DNA of 64,000 bases, taken from the NCBI RefSeq assembly GCF_000371925.1, contig NZ_AQVE01000005.1, positions 1-64,000 on the forward strand. The letters are read 5' to 3'. Every line of letters begins with the position of its first letter. Position 1 is the stretch's first letter. The DNA is from Thiolinea disciformis DSM 14473 (GTDB lineage: Bacteria > Pseudomonadota > Gammaproteobacteria > Thiotrichales > Thiotrichaceae). Below are positions 18,563-28,684 of this stretch, piece after piece. Position numbers and translations under genes: made by a program. Below the pieces are notes generated by a model. It searched no databases and was not told the origin of the DNA. It saw nothing but the letters and a program-made list of their open reading frames with translations.

Positions 18563-19187
18563 GGGTTAATCGGCCTATATGAAGCCTATCTCAACCCCTG
18601 AAGCCATGAAATCTTGCGGATCGTTCAACAGCTAGCTGGTAGAGTGACTGCTATAAGACCCGCATGATAGGGCTCAAGACTAGATGATTCAAATAAATTC
18701 CTTTGGGAATTTATCGGTGAAGTTGCTTTTAAAGCTGCCAACTTTACCCTAACGGCGTGCTAAAAAGCCTTTTAGCGCATTTAGCATTCGATGTTTAATA
18801 GCAGACTACTGTTGTAACATCCTTGCCTGTTGTTAGAGAAGTAAAAAGAATTGCGCTTTGTAGTTACTGCGATTACTACCTAGCCCAGACTAACTGATCA
18901 TTTCAGCCTGATTGTGCTCCGTTACGATACACTGAGCTAACAGCCTGACAGTAGGAACTTTTAAAATTCGCGGGAGCATCAATCTGAAGTTAAAAGACAA
19001 AGTAGGAGAAACTTAATGCACAAAGGCAAACTTTCCTGAATCATTTAATACTCTTACAAACCCATTTATTAGGGGCTGTAGCGTTTGTTGCGCTGCTTTG
19101 TATTTTCTATTAGTCCAAATGCCGAGTAACCACTTCTGACACACGCAATAACACAATAGTAGCTGCATCTCTGTTTTGGTGTAGTGA
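18563..19187 (+). other. Long structured non-coding leader upstream of rne
   Basis: No convincing gene lies in this 625-bp stretch. It contains at least two strong hairpins: ATAAATTCC-TTTG-GGAATTTAT (18693-18714) and a 9-bp stem built on GCTAAAA-AGCC-TTTTAGC (18757-18778). An interrupted stem from AAGTTGC/CAACTT lies at about 18720-18744. In E. coli the rne 5' leader folds into hairpins that recruit RNase E and cause the mRNA to decay when enzyme is plentiful. The position and folding here fit the same feedback role, although no primary-sequence match is claimed. Confidence 0.5.
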
Positions 19188-22100
19188 ATGAAAAGAATAC
19201 TAATTAATGCAACGCAGGCGGAAGAAATTCGCGTCGCGATGGTCGATGGCCAGCGTTTGTATGACCTCGATATCGAACATCCCTTTCGTGCGCAAAAAAA
19301 ATCCAATATTTACAAAGGTGTAATTACACGCATCGAGCCTAGTCTCGAAGCTGCCTTCGTCAATTACGGCGCGCAACGTCACGGTTTTTTATCATTTCGT
19401 GAAATTACTCCTGAATGCTATCACCCTGACGCCAAGAAAAATGCTAATGGCCGTACCAATATCAAAGATATGATACGCGAAGGCCAAGAGATTATGGTGC
19501 AAGTGGATAAGGAGGAGCGTGGCAATAAAGGCGCTGCCTTAACGACCTATATCAGTCTTGCAGGACGTTATTTGGTGCTCATGCCCAATAATCCTAAAGC
19601 TGGTGGCGTATCGCGACGTATCGAAGGTGAAGATCGTCAGCAAATCAAACAAACCTTATCTGATTTAGAAATTCCTGAAGGTATGGGCGCGATTGTGCGC
19701 ACTGCTGGCGTGGATCGCGAACTTGAAGAGCTAAGCTGGGATTTAGATTATTTAAAAACCTTGTGGAATGCGATTACGTCCGCCTGTGATGAGCACAAAG
19801 CACCCGTGCTACTTTATCAAGAAAGTAATGTCATTATTCGCGCTTTACGTGACTATTTCAGACGTGATATTGGCGAAATTATTATTGATAATCCGGCAGT
19901 GTATAACCAAGCGCGCGATTTTATGCAGTCGGTTATGCCGCAAAACTTGCGCAAATTAAAACTTTATCAAGACAACACGCCCCTCTTTAGCCGCTATCAA
20001 GTGGAATATCAAATTGAGACTGCCTTCCAGCGCACCGTCACTCTGCCTTCTGGCGGGGCCATTGTCATTGATCATACTGAAGCTTTGATTTCCATTGATA
20101 TCAACTCAGCGCGTGCAACCAAAGGACATGATATTGAGGAAACGGCCTTCAATACTAATCTAGAAGCGGCGGATGAAATTGCACGTCAATTGCGTTTACG
20201 TGACTTAGGCGGCTTGGTGGTTATCGATTTTATCGATATGTTGCCCAATAAACATCAACGTGAAGTGGAAAAGCGCTTAAAAGAAGCCTTGAAAATTGAC
20301 CGTGCACGTGTGCAAGTGGGGCGTATTTCACGTTTTGGTCTATTGGAAATGTCACGTCAACGCTTGCGACCGTCTTTGGGCGAATCAAGCCAGTTGGTTT
20401 GCCCGCGCTGTGAAGGTCAGGGTCATATTCGCAATACTGACTCACTAGCCCTGTCTATCCTACGTCTCATCGAAGAAGAGGCCATGAAGGAAATGACCGG
20501 TCGTGTGGTCACCAAAGTCCCTGTGCCGGTGGCAACTTATCTCTTGAATGAGAAACGTGATGCTTTAAGTGATATTCAAAAGCGTCGCAATATTCAATTG
20601 ATTGTGATTCCAAACCCCCATATGGACACGCCACATTTTGAAATTGAGCGGGTGCGTAGTGATGAAATGGAGCAATTAGCACCGAGCTATAACCAACTGG
20701 ATGAGATTGAACATGAGCACGAAAATGATGCTAAACCTGCCCAGACCCAAGCTGCTTTACAAGAAGCTGTCGTCGGGAATGTCGTGCCAACTCAGCCTGC
20801 ACCTCAAATTGAGCGCCATTTTGCTCAACAGACTCACGAAGAAGGTGTTGAAGTTAATAGCCACCCCGGACTGTTGCGCCGTATATTAAATGGCTTATTT
20901 GGTCAGGCACGCCCTGAACCCCCGCGCCATGATTACGCACCAAGCCGCGAGCCAGCAGCTTATGAAGCACCAAAGCCTGAGCGTAACCATCAGCACACGC
21001 CAGAAGTAAAACATCAACCGACACGCCACGAGCGCAGTGAAAATAATCAGCGTTCAAACCAGTCGCACCAACAGCGTCGTCAAGCTCAAAACCAACAAAC
21101 TAATGGAGCATCTGAGCAGGTAAAGACTAACGGTCAAGAGCGCCAAGCCCAGCAGCGCCAGCCTCAACAACAACGCGATTCCGTAAGGCCACCGCGTGAA
21201 CGTGAGCATGAGCCACGTAAACAACGCGTGCCACGCTATGAAGAACCGGTTGTTGAAGCAGACGAGTTAGACGAAGCAGATGAAGCAATTGGCAATCAGA
21301 TGCCCGTTCAAGCAGAACGCGAACCTAAGCCTAATCGTGACAGACGCGAGCGTGATAATCGCCGTCAACGGGAGAACCGTAGCGATACACAAACGCCACG
21401 TCCTGAAAAGCATGAGCGCGCAGAACGTGCACCTCGCGCTCAACAGCCACGCCAAAATCGTCAGGACACTGTCATACCTGAGCCAGAGTTAGACACTATT
21501 GAGGAAGTGGTAACACAACAACCCACGCCACATCTTGTTAATGAAGAGCCAGGTTTAGAAGCAAGTGTTGAAGGCGTAGTCGCAGATAATCTTAGTCAAG
21601 ATCAAGTACTGCGCAAGGAACGTGATGGTAAGCGTCCACGGAATCGTGGTCGTCGGGAACGCAATGGACACCATGCTAATGCAGAAATAGTGGAGAGCGA
21701 GAAGGCAAGCCTGCCTAGCCATAATACAGCTTATGAGCAGCGTCCACATGAACGTAAACCCCGTCAGCACCAAGCACGTCCTGATGGATTACCGACACCG
21801 GAAACCTTAGAACCCTTAGTCATTGATTTAATTCCACGCCGGGATCGCAATGAGCGTCGCCGCAATAAGCCTATCCATGAAAAAGTGGAACAACCGGCCA
21901 CTAATCTAGTGATGACACAGTTGTCCACCGTTTTTCAAGGTGAGGAAATAGATCAGCCAGCAGTATTCCGTGCTGTATCTGTTGAAGTAAAAAGCGCCGA
22001 TACTGCGCCAATCGCGACTAACACACCTGAACCCACTGCAAGTGTGATAATGCCAGAATCTGAAACGGTTAAAACAGTTGAAGCAACTGTTCCGGAATCG

Positions 22101-22475
22101 CAACCAATGGTGCCAGAAATCCCATTAAACACTTCAGAAACGCCCGTTCAAGCCAGCATCGCAACGGAGACTCAGCTTATGGTGGAGCCTATTCAGCTTC
22201 CTACTCAGCCTGCTCCTATGCCCACAGAGACAGTACCGTTTAGGGCTAATACAAACAATATTAGCCCTGAAACCAGTATCGAATTGCCCCAAGCAAGTCA
22301 AGCTGAGCCCATAGCAGCTGCCATAGTCGAAGCTAAGCCGGAAACAACACCAGCTATCAGCGCTGAAGCAGTGAGCACGCCCTCTAGTGATCCGATGGTT
22401 CTCACGGAGTCAAGCGTAACGCCTAATGAGGCAGTTCCCCCCAAAAAGCGCCCTATTTGGATGCACTCTGACTAA
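19188..22475 (+). CDS. rne: Ribonuclease E
   Basis: RNase E is the main endonuclease of mRNA decay and of rRNA and tRNA processing, and the scaffold of the degradosome. In the 1095-residue protein the catalytic half holds the S1 domain (about 38-120), the magnesium ligands Asp304 and Asp347, and the zinc link Cys405/Cys408 (CPRCEGQGH). All match E. coli numbering within one residue. The C-terminal half (about 500-1095) is disordered and rich in Arg, Gln, Glu and Pro, with no recognisable fold. That is typical of the scaffold region, whose partner-binding sites diverge quickly. A terminator follows directly. Confidence 0.96.
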   Translation: MKRILINATQAEEIRVAMVDGQRLYDLDIEHPFRAQKKSNIYKGVITRIEPSLEAAFVNYGAQRHGFLSFREITPECYHPDAKKNANGRTNIKDMIREGQEIMVQVDKEERGNKGAALTTYISLAGRYLVLMPNNPKAGGVSRRIEGEDRQQIKQTLSDLEIPEGMGAIVRTAGVDRELEELSWDLDYLKTLWNAITSACDEHKAPVLLYQESNVIIRALRDYFRRDIGEIIIDNPAVYNQARDFMQSVMPQNLRKLKLYQDNTPLFSRYQVEYQIETAFQRTVTLPSGGAIVIDHTEALISIDINSARATKGHDIEETAFNTNLEAADEIARQLRLRDLGGLVVIDFIDMLPNKHQREVEKRLKEALKIDRARVQVGRISRFGLLEMSRQRLRPSLGESSQLVCPRCEGQGHIRNTDSLALSILRLIEEEAMKEMTGRVVTKVPVPVATYLLNEKRDALSDIQKRRNIQLIVIPNPHMDTPHFEIERVRSDEMEQLAPSYNQLDEIEHEHENDAKPAQTQAALQEAVVGNVVPTQPAPQIERHFAQQTHEEGVEVNSHPGLLRRILNGLFGQARPEPPRHDYAPSREPAAYEAPKPERNHQHTPEVKHQPTRHERSENNQRSNQSHQQRRQAQNQQTNGASEQVKTNGQERQAQQRQPQQQRDSVRPPREREHEPRKQRVPRYEEPVVEADELDEADEAIGNQMPVQAEREPKPNRDRRERDNRRQRENRSDTQTPRPEKHERAERAPRAQQPRQNRQDTVIPEPELDTIEEVVTQQPTPHLVNEEPGLEASVEGVVADNLSQDQVLRKERDGKRPRNRGRRERNGHHANAEIVESEKASLPSHNTAYEQRPHERKPRQHQARPDGLPTPETLEPLVIDLIPRRDRNERRRNKPIHEKVEQPATNLVMTQLSTVFQGEEIDQPAVFRAVSVEVKSADTAPIATNTPEPTASVIMPESETVKTVEATVPESQPMVPEIPLNTSETPVQASIATETQLMVEPIQLPTQPAPMPTETVPFRANTNNISPETSIELPQASQAEPIAAAIVEAKPETTPAISAEAVSTPSSDPMVLTESSVTPNEAVPPKKRPIWMHSD

Positions 22476-22488
22476 AACGATTGGGATA

Positions 22489-22517
22489 AAAAAAGGCTCT
22501 TTTGAAGAGCCTTTTTC
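22489..22517 (+). terminator. Rho-independent terminator of rne
   Basis: AAAAGGCTCTT (22491-22501), loop TTG, AAGAGCCTTTT (22505-22515) form a perfect 11-bp stem flanked by A and T runs. It lies 14 bp after the rne stop and could also work in reverse for the convergent phosphatase gene. Confidence 0.9.
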
Positions 22518-22549
22518 ATAGTAGGTGTTACAAACACGCAGGCTAAAGC

Positions 22550-23041
22550 TTACGAACGTAAACGATGCTGTTTTGCTAAATGTGCCAATAAACCTTCTGA
22601 AGCGTCCTCAACCATATCTAAGACACGTTGAAACCCTTGCGCACCGCCATAATACGGGTCAGGCACCTCGCGCTCTTGCCAACGCTGGGCAAAATCCATC
22701 ATTAAATACACGCGTTGACGCTGTTCCGAATTTGCCGCCAAGGCTTGCAATGCTTGGAAATTCTGTCGATCCATCGCGAGAATATAGTTAAACTGTTCAA
22801 AATCGGCTGAGCGCACTTGTCGCGCACGCTGCTGAGAAAGATCGACACCACGCTCCAGTGCTGCTGCCTGTGAACGCTCATCGGGTGAGCTACCAATATG
22901 ATAAGCATGGGTTCCCGCCGAATCAATTTGGATTTGCTCCAGCCAACCACGCTGCCTTACTAAGGCTTCAAACACCCCTTGTGCTGTAGGTGAGCGACAA
23001 ATATTCCCCATACACACGAATAATACTGAAACTGCCGCCAT
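22550..23041 (-). CDS. Low-molecular-weight protein-tyrosine phosphatase
   Basis: This 163-residue cytoplasmic phosphatase has the P-loop VCMGNICRSPTAQG near the N-terminus (nucleophile Cys10, Arg16) and the general-acid aspartate in VPDPYYGG near residue 127. The middle contains the expected DLSQQRARQV segment. Homologues such as Wzb dephosphorylate tyrosine kinases of capsule synthesis, but no wzc-like kinase or polysaccharide cluster is present, so the target is unknown. It is convergent with rne and shares the terminator region. Confidence 0.93.
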   Translation of the reverse strand: MAAVSVLFVCMGNICRSPTAQGVFEALVRQRGWLEQIQIDSAGTHAYHIGSSPDERSQAAALERGVDLSQQRARQVRSADFEQFNYILAMDRQNFQALQALAANSEQRQRVYLMMDFAQRWQEREVPDPYYGGAQGFQRVLDMVEDASEGLLAHLAKQHRLRS

Positions 23042-23245
23042 GACTAACTCCTTATCTTATCCGCTAAACCCTTATGAAGAAGCTGCTAGCTCTCAGTAAA
23101 GCTTAACTTAATCGCGACTTCCGGACAGTTTTGTGAGAGCAAAATAAATTTATTTTAGAGATTAGTTCAGTTTGTGCATGAATAAAACCCAAACTGGCTT
23201 TATGATTAGCATGATCTTTATACAAATAAAACTAAGGGCTTGTTT

Positions 23246-24292
23246 ATGAAACACACCAGCATTTGGGTTCTACTCATGATGTGGCTATCTGGCTGCACCA
23301 TCGCTCCTCTACCCGTCAGCTCCGTCATTCCTCCTGGCCTACTGCCACAACCGCAGCCACGCCCTATGCCACAACCAACATCTTATGCCTTTATTGCACC
23401 GAATTATAGCTCACACCCCGTAGCAACAGCGCCCGCGATAATTCCTGCGCCTGCGTCAATCCCGATTGCGACACCGCCCGCGCTTGCACCAACGGTTAAT
23501 GTAAGACGTCCTGCCTATCCGATTCCCAATTCACTACCAGCGGTAGCAAACCCCAAACAAGATTTAGCTTGGGTGGCTGAACGTGTCTTTATGAACGAGG
23601 CAAATGGTGATCCCAATAAGTTAATCACGTGGAGCAACAAAGATAATTATGCCACCTTAGGCTTTGGGCGCTTTGTTTGGTATCCGGCGGGACAAAATGG
23701 TGTCGCACCTGAAACCTTTCCTGCTTTCCTTGCTTTTGCTGAATCCAATCGCACCCCGATTCCTAGCTGGTTAGCTCAACGCCCCACACGCGGTGGCCCA
23801 TGGCGCAATCAAGCCGCATTTGAGCGTGCCCAAAATGATCCCGAAATGACGGAATTACGCAATTTCTTGCGCAAAACTGCCTCCTTACAAGGTGCTTTCA
23901 TGGTGGGGCGCTTGAAAAGCAATCTACCCAATATGGTAGGCCATTTGCCACCAGCTGAGCGTGAGCGTGTCCTGAAGAATTTCCAAGTGATGGAACAAAG
24001 CGCTGGTGGCTTGTATCCGATACTGGATTATGTTTACTTCAAAGGCGATGGCACTAACCCAAATGAACAATATCGCGGCAAAGGTTGGGGGCTATTACAA
24101 GTTTTACAAAATATGGAAAATGTACCGGCAGGGCCGGTGGCTTTAGCCGAGTTTATGCGAGCGGCTGATGACACTTTGATGCGCCGTATTGCCAATGCTC
24201 CGGTCGAGAATGGCGAAGCACGGTTATTAAGTTCATGGCAAAAGCGTATCCAAACCTACAAACCCTCTGCGATTGCACAAGCGCGTCGTTAA
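23246..24292 (+). CDS. Hypothetical lipoprotein with conserved C-terminal domain
   Basis: I do not recognise the family. From the ATG at 23246 the protein has 348 residues: a lipoprotein signal (MKHTSIWVLLMMW, lipobox LSGC), a Pro/Ala-rich linker of about 90 residues, then a globular domain beginning near residue 108 (DLAWVAERVFMNEANG). The domain holds the striking motif NYATLGFGRFVWYPAGQNG and later RGKGWGLLQVLQNM. The acidic and aromatic residues and the G-F-G-R-F-x-W motif suggest a glycan-active or lysozyme-like fold, but that is speculation. The linker would let the domain reach peptidoglycan or the cell exterior. Its 3' end overlaps the convergent MocR gene by 4 bp. Confidence 0.8.
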   Translation: MKHTSIWVLLMMWLSGCTIAPLPVSSVIPPGLLPQPQPRPMPQPTSYAFIAPNYSSHPVATAPAIIPAPASIPIATPPALAPTVNVRRPAYPIPNSLPAVANPKQDLAWVAERVFMNEANGDPNKLITWSNKDNYATLGFGRFVWYPAGQNGVAPETFPAFLAFAESNRTPIPSWLAQRPTRGGPWRNQAAFERAQNDPEMTELRNFLRKTASLQGAFMVGRLKSNLPNMVGHLPPAERERVLKNFQVMEQSAGGLYPILDYVYFKGDGTNPNEQYRGKGWGLLQVLQNMENVPAGPVALAEFMRAADDTLMRRIANAPVENGEARLLSSWQKRIQTYKPSAIAQARR

Positions 24293-25749
24293 GAGGCTAA
24301 ACTCCAAGCCTCAGGTGGCTCTGCCACTTCGAGGCTAGCGAGCATACGTTTGGCAACCTGCCCTACTTGCACAATGGCCGCTTGAATGGCTGGCTCGTGG
24401 CCATGTGAGACATTCATACGCAGACAATGTCGATATTTTCCCGAGGCCGAGAAAATTACCCCTGGTGCGATTTGAATCTTATGTAGCAATAATTGCTTCG
24501 CTAAGTCTAAAACATCACAAGCCTCTGGTAGCTCTATCCAGAGCATATAGCCGCCGAGTGGGAAACTAACACGCGTTCCTGCTGGGAAATGCTCACGAAT
24601 TAAGGCAATCGCTGTGTCACGACCCGCCTGATATTGTTGGCGCATTTTACGCAAATGCCGATCATAAAAACCTTGCTTAATAAATTCAGCAATCGCTAAC
24701 TGTGTCAAGGTCACGGCGGCTGCGGTACCCACATATTTTAAATGCGCTACCCGCTCCCGATAACGTCCCGGCACTAACCACCCTACCCGCAAACCCGAAG
24801 CCAAGGTTTTAGAAAAAGAGCTACACAAAATGACACGTCCCTCCGTGTCAAAAGAATGGACTGTGCGGGGACGCGGTTGGCGATAACCCAAGCTACCGTA
24901 AATATCATCCTCAATAATCGGCACATTATAACGCTGCGCCAATTTTAATAAGCGCTGCTTATTAGCATCCGGCATACAACTACCGAGCGGATTATGATAC
25001 GTAGGAATCACCAAAATCGCCTTAATCGGCCACTGATCCAAGGCCAACTCCAAGGCATCCAAACTCAGGCCATGGGTTGCATCCATAGGAATTTCCAAGG
25101 CTTTTAAATCCCGCGCTTTAAGAATCTGCATTAAGCCATAAAATCCTGGTGATTCTACCGCAACCACATCCCCGGGTTCAGTCACTGCCTGAATGGCGAT
25201 CGATAACGCCTCTTGGCAACCAGTGGTGGTAATAATTTCATCAGGATGAATCACCGAGCCACTATCAACACTTAAGCGCGCAATTTGCTCACGCAACTCA
25301 AGCGAACCGTGCAATGGCTCATAGCTCAAACAGCGCGCGCTATCACTACGGGTTAAATCGGCTAAGATACGCATTAAAGGTTTTAGGGTTGGCGTATCAA
25401 TATCGCTCATCCCACGACTTAATTTAATAAAACCCTCGGTATCATCACAAAGCAACGCTAGCACCTCCTCCCATTGCGACACTTGCAACGGATATTGCGC
25501 GGTACGGCTCAAATGGGGAATAGGCACTGACACTTGACGTGCTTTCACATAAAAACCTGATTTAGGTCTGACTTCTACCCATTGGCGCTGTTCCAGTAGC
25601 AATAAGGCCTGCTGCGCAGTGGATATACTCACGCCATGTTCTTGGCTTAAAGCCCGAATCGAGGGCAAACGCGCACCCGCGACATAAAACCCCTGTTCAA
25701 TCCTCGTTTGCAAGGTATCCGCTAACGTTTCATAAAGTGTCATGGTCAT
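24289..25749 (-). CDS. MocR-type regulator: GntR DNA-binding domain fused to a PLP-dependent aminotransferase fold
   Basis: This 486-residue protein has an N-terminal GntR winged helix (residues 3-72, LPSIRALSQEHGVSISTAQQAL). An aminotransferase-I domain follows from about 115, with the PLP lysine in CSSFSKTLASGLRVGW and the PLP-contacting ATTGCQEALSIA-like and IIEDDIYGSLGYR segments. MocR proteins (PdxR, TauR, GabR) regulate vitamin B6 or amine metabolism. The cognate pathway is not identifiable from the neighbours: a divergent DUF1127 gene and an unknown lipoprotein. Two direct repeats just upstream of its start are typical MocR sites and suggest autoregulation. No Shine-Dalgarno sequence is evident before the ATG. 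Confidence 0.92.
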   Translation of the reverse strand: MTMTLYETLADTLQTRIEQGFYVAGARLPSIRALSQEHGVSISTAQQALLLLEQRQWVEVRPKSGFYVKARQVSVPIPHLSRTAQYPLQVSQWEEVLALLCDDTEGFIKLSRGMSDIDTPTLKPLMRILADLTRSDSARCLSYEPLHGSLELREQIARLSVDSGSVIHPDEIITTTGCQEALSIAIQAVTEPGDVVAVESPGFYGLMQILKARDLKALEIPMDATHGLSLDALELALDQWPIKAILVIPTYHNPLGSCMPDANKQRLLKLAQRYNVPIIEDDIYGSLGYRQPRPRTVHSFDTEGRVILCSSFSKTLASGLRVGWLVPGRYRERVAHLKYVGTAAAVTLTQLAIAEFIKQGFYDRHLRKMRQQYQAGRDTAIALIREHFPAGTRVSFPLGGYMLWIELPEACDVLDLAKQLLLHKIQIAPGVIFSASGKYRHCLRMNVSHGHEPAIQAAIVQVGQVAKRMLASLEVAEPPEAWSLAS

Positions 25750-25751
25750 TA

Positions 25752-25779
25752 CTCAATACAGAAATAATTCTCAGTACAG
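25752..25779 (-). promoter_or_regulatory. Direct-repeat operator upstream of the MocR gene
   Basis: On the minus strand CTGTACTGAG and CTGTATTGAG are repeated in tandem, 18 bp start to start, ending 2 bp before the regulator's ATG. Closely spaced direct repeats with a CTGTAC-like core are the known type of target for MocR/GabR/PdxR dimers. Binding here would block the promoter or start of the gene itself. Confidence 0.55.
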
Positions 25780-25916
25780 TTTTTCACAAATCAGCCCATC
25801 ACAGTTAGCTTTTTCCGCGAACTGTCACTACTTTTTTTAATTTAGCTAAATCTGTAAAGAAATGCTGATTTTTTTTAAGCTAAAACCCTATCAACAACCT
25901 TATAGAGTAAAGACTT

Positions 25917-26180
25917 ATGAAAACAGAAACCTGTCAGACCTTAGCACAGGATGATGATTTAGCGACCACGCCTGTGGTTCAAACCGTTCATACAGAATTA
26001 CGCCTAGGACCTTGGAAAATCCTGATCAGTGTTTATGAAGCGATCGAGCAGCTCTTATGGCGTTATCGTCGCCAGCAGCAGCGTTTGCAATTGATGTCGT
26101 TAAACGATTCACAACTGAAGGACATAGGCATTAGCCGTGCAGATGCTGAACATGAAGGTAGCAAAAGCTTTTGGGAATAA
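25917..26180 (+). CDS. DUF1127 domain protein (YjiS-like)
   Basis: This is an 87-residue protein. The last 45 residues form the DUF1127 motif: an arginine-rich helix (WRYRRQQQRLQLMSLNDSQLKDIGISRADAEHE, given in part) in which LxxLDDxxLxDIGISRxD is the family signature. DUF1127 proteins in alphaproteobacteria affect RNA and phosphate or carbon metabolism; in gammaproteobacteria the role is largely unknown. The gene is divergent from the MocR regulator across 167 bp, so it may be a target. It is convergent with scpB. Confidence 0.88.
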   Translation: MKTETCQTLAQDDDLATTPVVQTVHTELRLGPWKILISVYEAIEQLLWRYRRQQQRLQLMSLNDSQLKDIGISRADAEHEGSKSFWE

Positions 26181-26190
26181 GATTTAACGC

Positions 26191-26748
26191 TCAGTCAGAG
26201 GGGGCTTCGACTACTAAAGTCGCTAAATCTACATCTCGAACTTCCATTAAACTAGGCAAATCATCTAATGATTTTAATTGGAAATAATCCAAGAATTGGC
26301 GGGTCGTACCCAGCATTTCAGGGCGACCTGGCACTTCTTTATGGCCTAACACCCGAATCCACTCTCGCTCCAACAAAGTCTTAATCACAGCCCCATTCAC
26401 AGCCACGCCACGTACCTCCTCAATCTCGGCACGGGTAATAGGCTGACGCCATGCAATTAAAGCTAAGATTTCTAATAAAGTACGCGAATATTTAGCGGGC
26501 TTTTCAATATGATGCTTTAGCACCCAAGTACTGTATTGCTCTCGCGTTTGTAAACGATAGCCACTAGCGGTTTCTTTCAACTCAAAACTACGTCCCACAC
26601 AATTGTCTGCTAAAACCTTTAGCGCAGCGCGCAGTTGAGGCCGTGTTACAGCTTCCTCCGAGGAAAAGAAGCTTTCTAACTGCTCTAAGGACAAAGGCTT
26701 AGCAGCGGTCAATAAAATAGCCTCTAACACTAGAGCGAGACGATCCAT
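26191..26748 (-). CDS. scpB: Segregation and condensation protein B
   Basis: ScpB is the winged-helix partner that, with the kleisin ScpA, completes the Smc condensin complex for chromosome organisation. The 185-residue protein has two winged-helix units. Conserved features are EAILLTAAKPLSLEQL at the start and the SRTLLEILALIAWRQPITRAEIEEVRGV core (given in part), then GHKEVPGRPEMLGTTRQFLDYF. It lies 2 bp after scpA and ends 10 bp from the convergent DUF1127 gene. The rluB gene that often follows scpB is absent. Confidence 0.95.
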   Translation of the reverse strand: MDRLALVLEAILLTAAKPLSLEQLESFFSSEEAVTRPQLRAALKVLADNCVGRSFELKETASGYRLQTREQYSTWVLKHHIEKPAKYSRTLLEILALIAWRQPITRAEIEEVRGVAVNGAVIKTLLEREWIRVLGHKEVPGRPEMLGTTRQFLDYFQLKSLDDLPSLMEVRDVDLATLVVEAPSD

Positions 26749-26750
26749 AC

Positions 26751-27575
26751 TTATGCAGCAACCGCTTGAGGCGAAGTGGGCAAACTAATCATCAGTGGCG
26801 CATAAGCTTCATCAGCTTGATGTACCTCAATCAACTGCGCTTTGAGTAATTCCAATATTGCCATTAAGCTCACGACCACACCACGTCGACCTTCTTCAGG
26901 AGCAAAGAAACTTGCAAAACTGAGGGCTGATTGTCCTTGCAATTGCGCTAAAACCCGACTCATGCGCTCACGCATCGATAAAGGTTCGCGCTTAATTTGA
27001 TGGTGGGTTAGTAGATCCGCACGTTTCAATAATTGCTGGAAAGCCGCTAATAGTTCCGGTAGTTTCACTTCAGGCTGCGCACGCACAGGAGGCTCAAACT
27101 CCGCCGCTGTTTGTGCTGCCCAATGCTCACGCTCAAACCGTGGCAAATTATCTAAATCCAAGGCGGCTTGCCGCACTTGCTCATATTCCTGTAAGCGTCG
27201 CACTAGCTCAGCACGTGGATCCTCTTCCAAGCTTAGCATTTCACGGCGTGGCAATAATAAGCGGGATTTGATTTCTGCCAACAAAGCCGCCATGACTAAA
27301 TAATCTGCCGCTAGCTCCAACTGAAACTCATGCATCAACTTCACATAACCCATATATTGCTCAGTAATTTTAGCAATCGGAATTTCGCAAATATCCAAAT
27401 TCTGGTGGCGAATCAAATAGAGTAATAAATCCAAGGGCCCTTCAAACGTATCTAACAACACTGCTAAAGCATTCGGTGGGATATACAAATCTTCAGGTAC
27501 ACTAGTAATGGGCTTCCCATGCACCCTAGCAACTGGCAAAGCCAATTGCCTTGGATTAACTACGTTAGCCGTCAT
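26751..27575 (-). CDS. scpA: Segregation and condensation protein A (kleisin)
   Basis: ScpA bridges the Smc heads. The 274-residue protein shows the kleisin N-terminus FEGPLDLLLYLIRHQNLDICEIPIAKIT (given in part), the conserved LAADYLVMAALLAEIKSRLLLP helix (given in part), and a C-terminal winged helix (VVSLMAILELLKAQLIEVHQ). It directly abuts the trpS stop codon, so the order trpS-scpA-scpB is likely one operon starting at yciO. This cluster is common in gammaproteobacteria without the MukBEF system. Confidence 0.95.
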   Translation of the reverse strand: MTANVVNPRQLALPVARVHGKPITSVPEDLYIPPNALAVLLDTFEGPLDLLLYLIRHQNLDICEIPIAKITEQYMGYVKLMHEFQLELAADYLVMAALLAEIKSRLLLPRREMLSLEEDPRAELVRRLQEYEQVRQAALDLDNLPRFEREHWAAQTAAEFEPPVRAQPEVKLPELLAAFQQLLKRADLLTHHQIKREPLSMRERMSRVLAQLQGQSALSFASFFAPEEGRRGVVVSLMAILELLKAQLIEVHQADEAYAPLMISLPTSPQAVAA

Positions 27576-28616
27576 CTAATTATAAGTCTGAGCCAAATGC
27601 TTGAAATTCATATCATCCAGCATATTACGCAGGTTGGTTTTAGCAATAGGACGCACTTTGGCAGCACTTTCGGCTAATAACGCTTTCACACGCTCAACGG
27701 AGCAGTCGGGTGATTGGTAACGCTGTTGGATTGGCTCTACTAATTCTAAAATATTTTTTGCTAATTCTTTTTTCAAATCACCATAAAAGCGCTGCTCTGC
27801 ACGCTCATAACGGCCTAAATAATCTTCATAAACCGCTTTGGGCGCGCACAATTCTAATAATTTGTAGATACCCTTCATCGATTCAGTCATAGGTTCGCCA
27901 GCCACAGGACCTAAATCAGTTTGAGCTGCCATTACTTTGCGTTTAATTTCTTTCGGTGCGTCATTCAGATAAATCACATTATCCGGCCCACCCACTGATT
28001 TACTCATTTTGCCCTCACCTTTCAAGCCGGGAACACGCACTGCTTCGACTAAATGGGAACGAGGCTCTGTAAACTTGTGTTTTTTACTAAAATGGTGATT
28101 ATATTTTCGGGCGATTTCGCGAGCTATCTCCAAATGCTGTAATTGATCTTCGCCAACTGGAACAATATCAGCATTACAGAATAAAATATCAGAAGCCATT
28201 AATACGGGATAAGCTAGCAAACCCAAAGAAACCATTTTGCGCTTACCTTCCATATCCGCCACCTTATCTTTATAGGTCGTACAGCGGCGTAGCTCACCTT
28301 CAGGTGTAATCATACCCAACAATAGATTAAAGAAGGGAATTTCTAAAATATCACTTTGCCGATAAATTGTTGATTTATTGGAATCTAAGCCACAAGCTAA
28401 ATACCAGCGCACCACTTCGACGGAGTTTTTGTCCACATCAATATGATCTTCCATCGCGGTGGTCAGCGCATGTAAATCGGCGACAAAATAAAAGCACTGA
28501 TGCCCCTGCTCTTGTAATTTGACAAAATATTGAATAGCACCAAAATAATTGCCTAAGTGTATTTCGCCTGTAGGACGAATACCCGACAAAATAACTGGCG
28601 ATTTATTATTTTCCAT
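27576..28616 (-). CDS. trpS: Tryptophanyl-tRNA synthetase
   Basis: This class I synthetase charges tRNA-Trp. I chose the ATG at 28616, preceded by TAGGAA at 7 nt; an in-frame ATG at 28640 has no ribosome site. The 346-residue product begins close to the nucleotide-binding segment SGIRPTGEIHLGN (HIGH equivalent), has the GLLAYPVLMASDIL tryptophan pocket and PVGEDQLQHLE, and KMSKSVGG for ATP. Length is slightly above the E. coli enzyme. It sits between the broken site-2 protease and scpA. Confidence 0.96.
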   Translation of the reverse strand: MENNKSPVILSGIRPTGEIHLGNYFGAIQYFVKLQEQGHQCFYFVADLHALTTAMEDHIDVDKNSVEVVRWYLACGLDSNKSTIYRQSDILEIPFFNLLLGMITPEGELRRCTTYKDKVADMEGKRKMVSLGLLAYPVLMASDILFCNADIVPVGEDQLQHLEIAREIARKYNHHFSKKHKFTEPRSHLVEAVRVPGLKGEGKMSKSVGGPDNVIYLNDAPKEIKRKVMAAQTDLGPVAGEPMTESMKGIYKLLELCAPKAVYEDYLGRYERAEQRFYGDLKKELAKNILELVEPIQQRYQSPDCSVERVKALLAESAAKVRPIAKTNLRNMLDDMNFKHLAQTYN

Positions 28617-28684
28617 TGATTGATTTCCTATATTTGTCATAGCTTAAGTTAGAATTACTACAATATTGCTTGGCTAATTACACT

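Noticed and set aside
18545-18581. Alternative promoter TTGATA...TATATG for rne
   Set aside because: The spacer is about 23 bp, too long; the TTGAAT-N17-TATATT pair just upstream is better.
20900-22440. Repetitive Arg/Gln/Pro-rich stretch considered as a repeat array or CRISPR
   Set aside because: It is the disordered C-terminal half of RNase E in one continuous frame; no regular repeat-spacer pattern exists.
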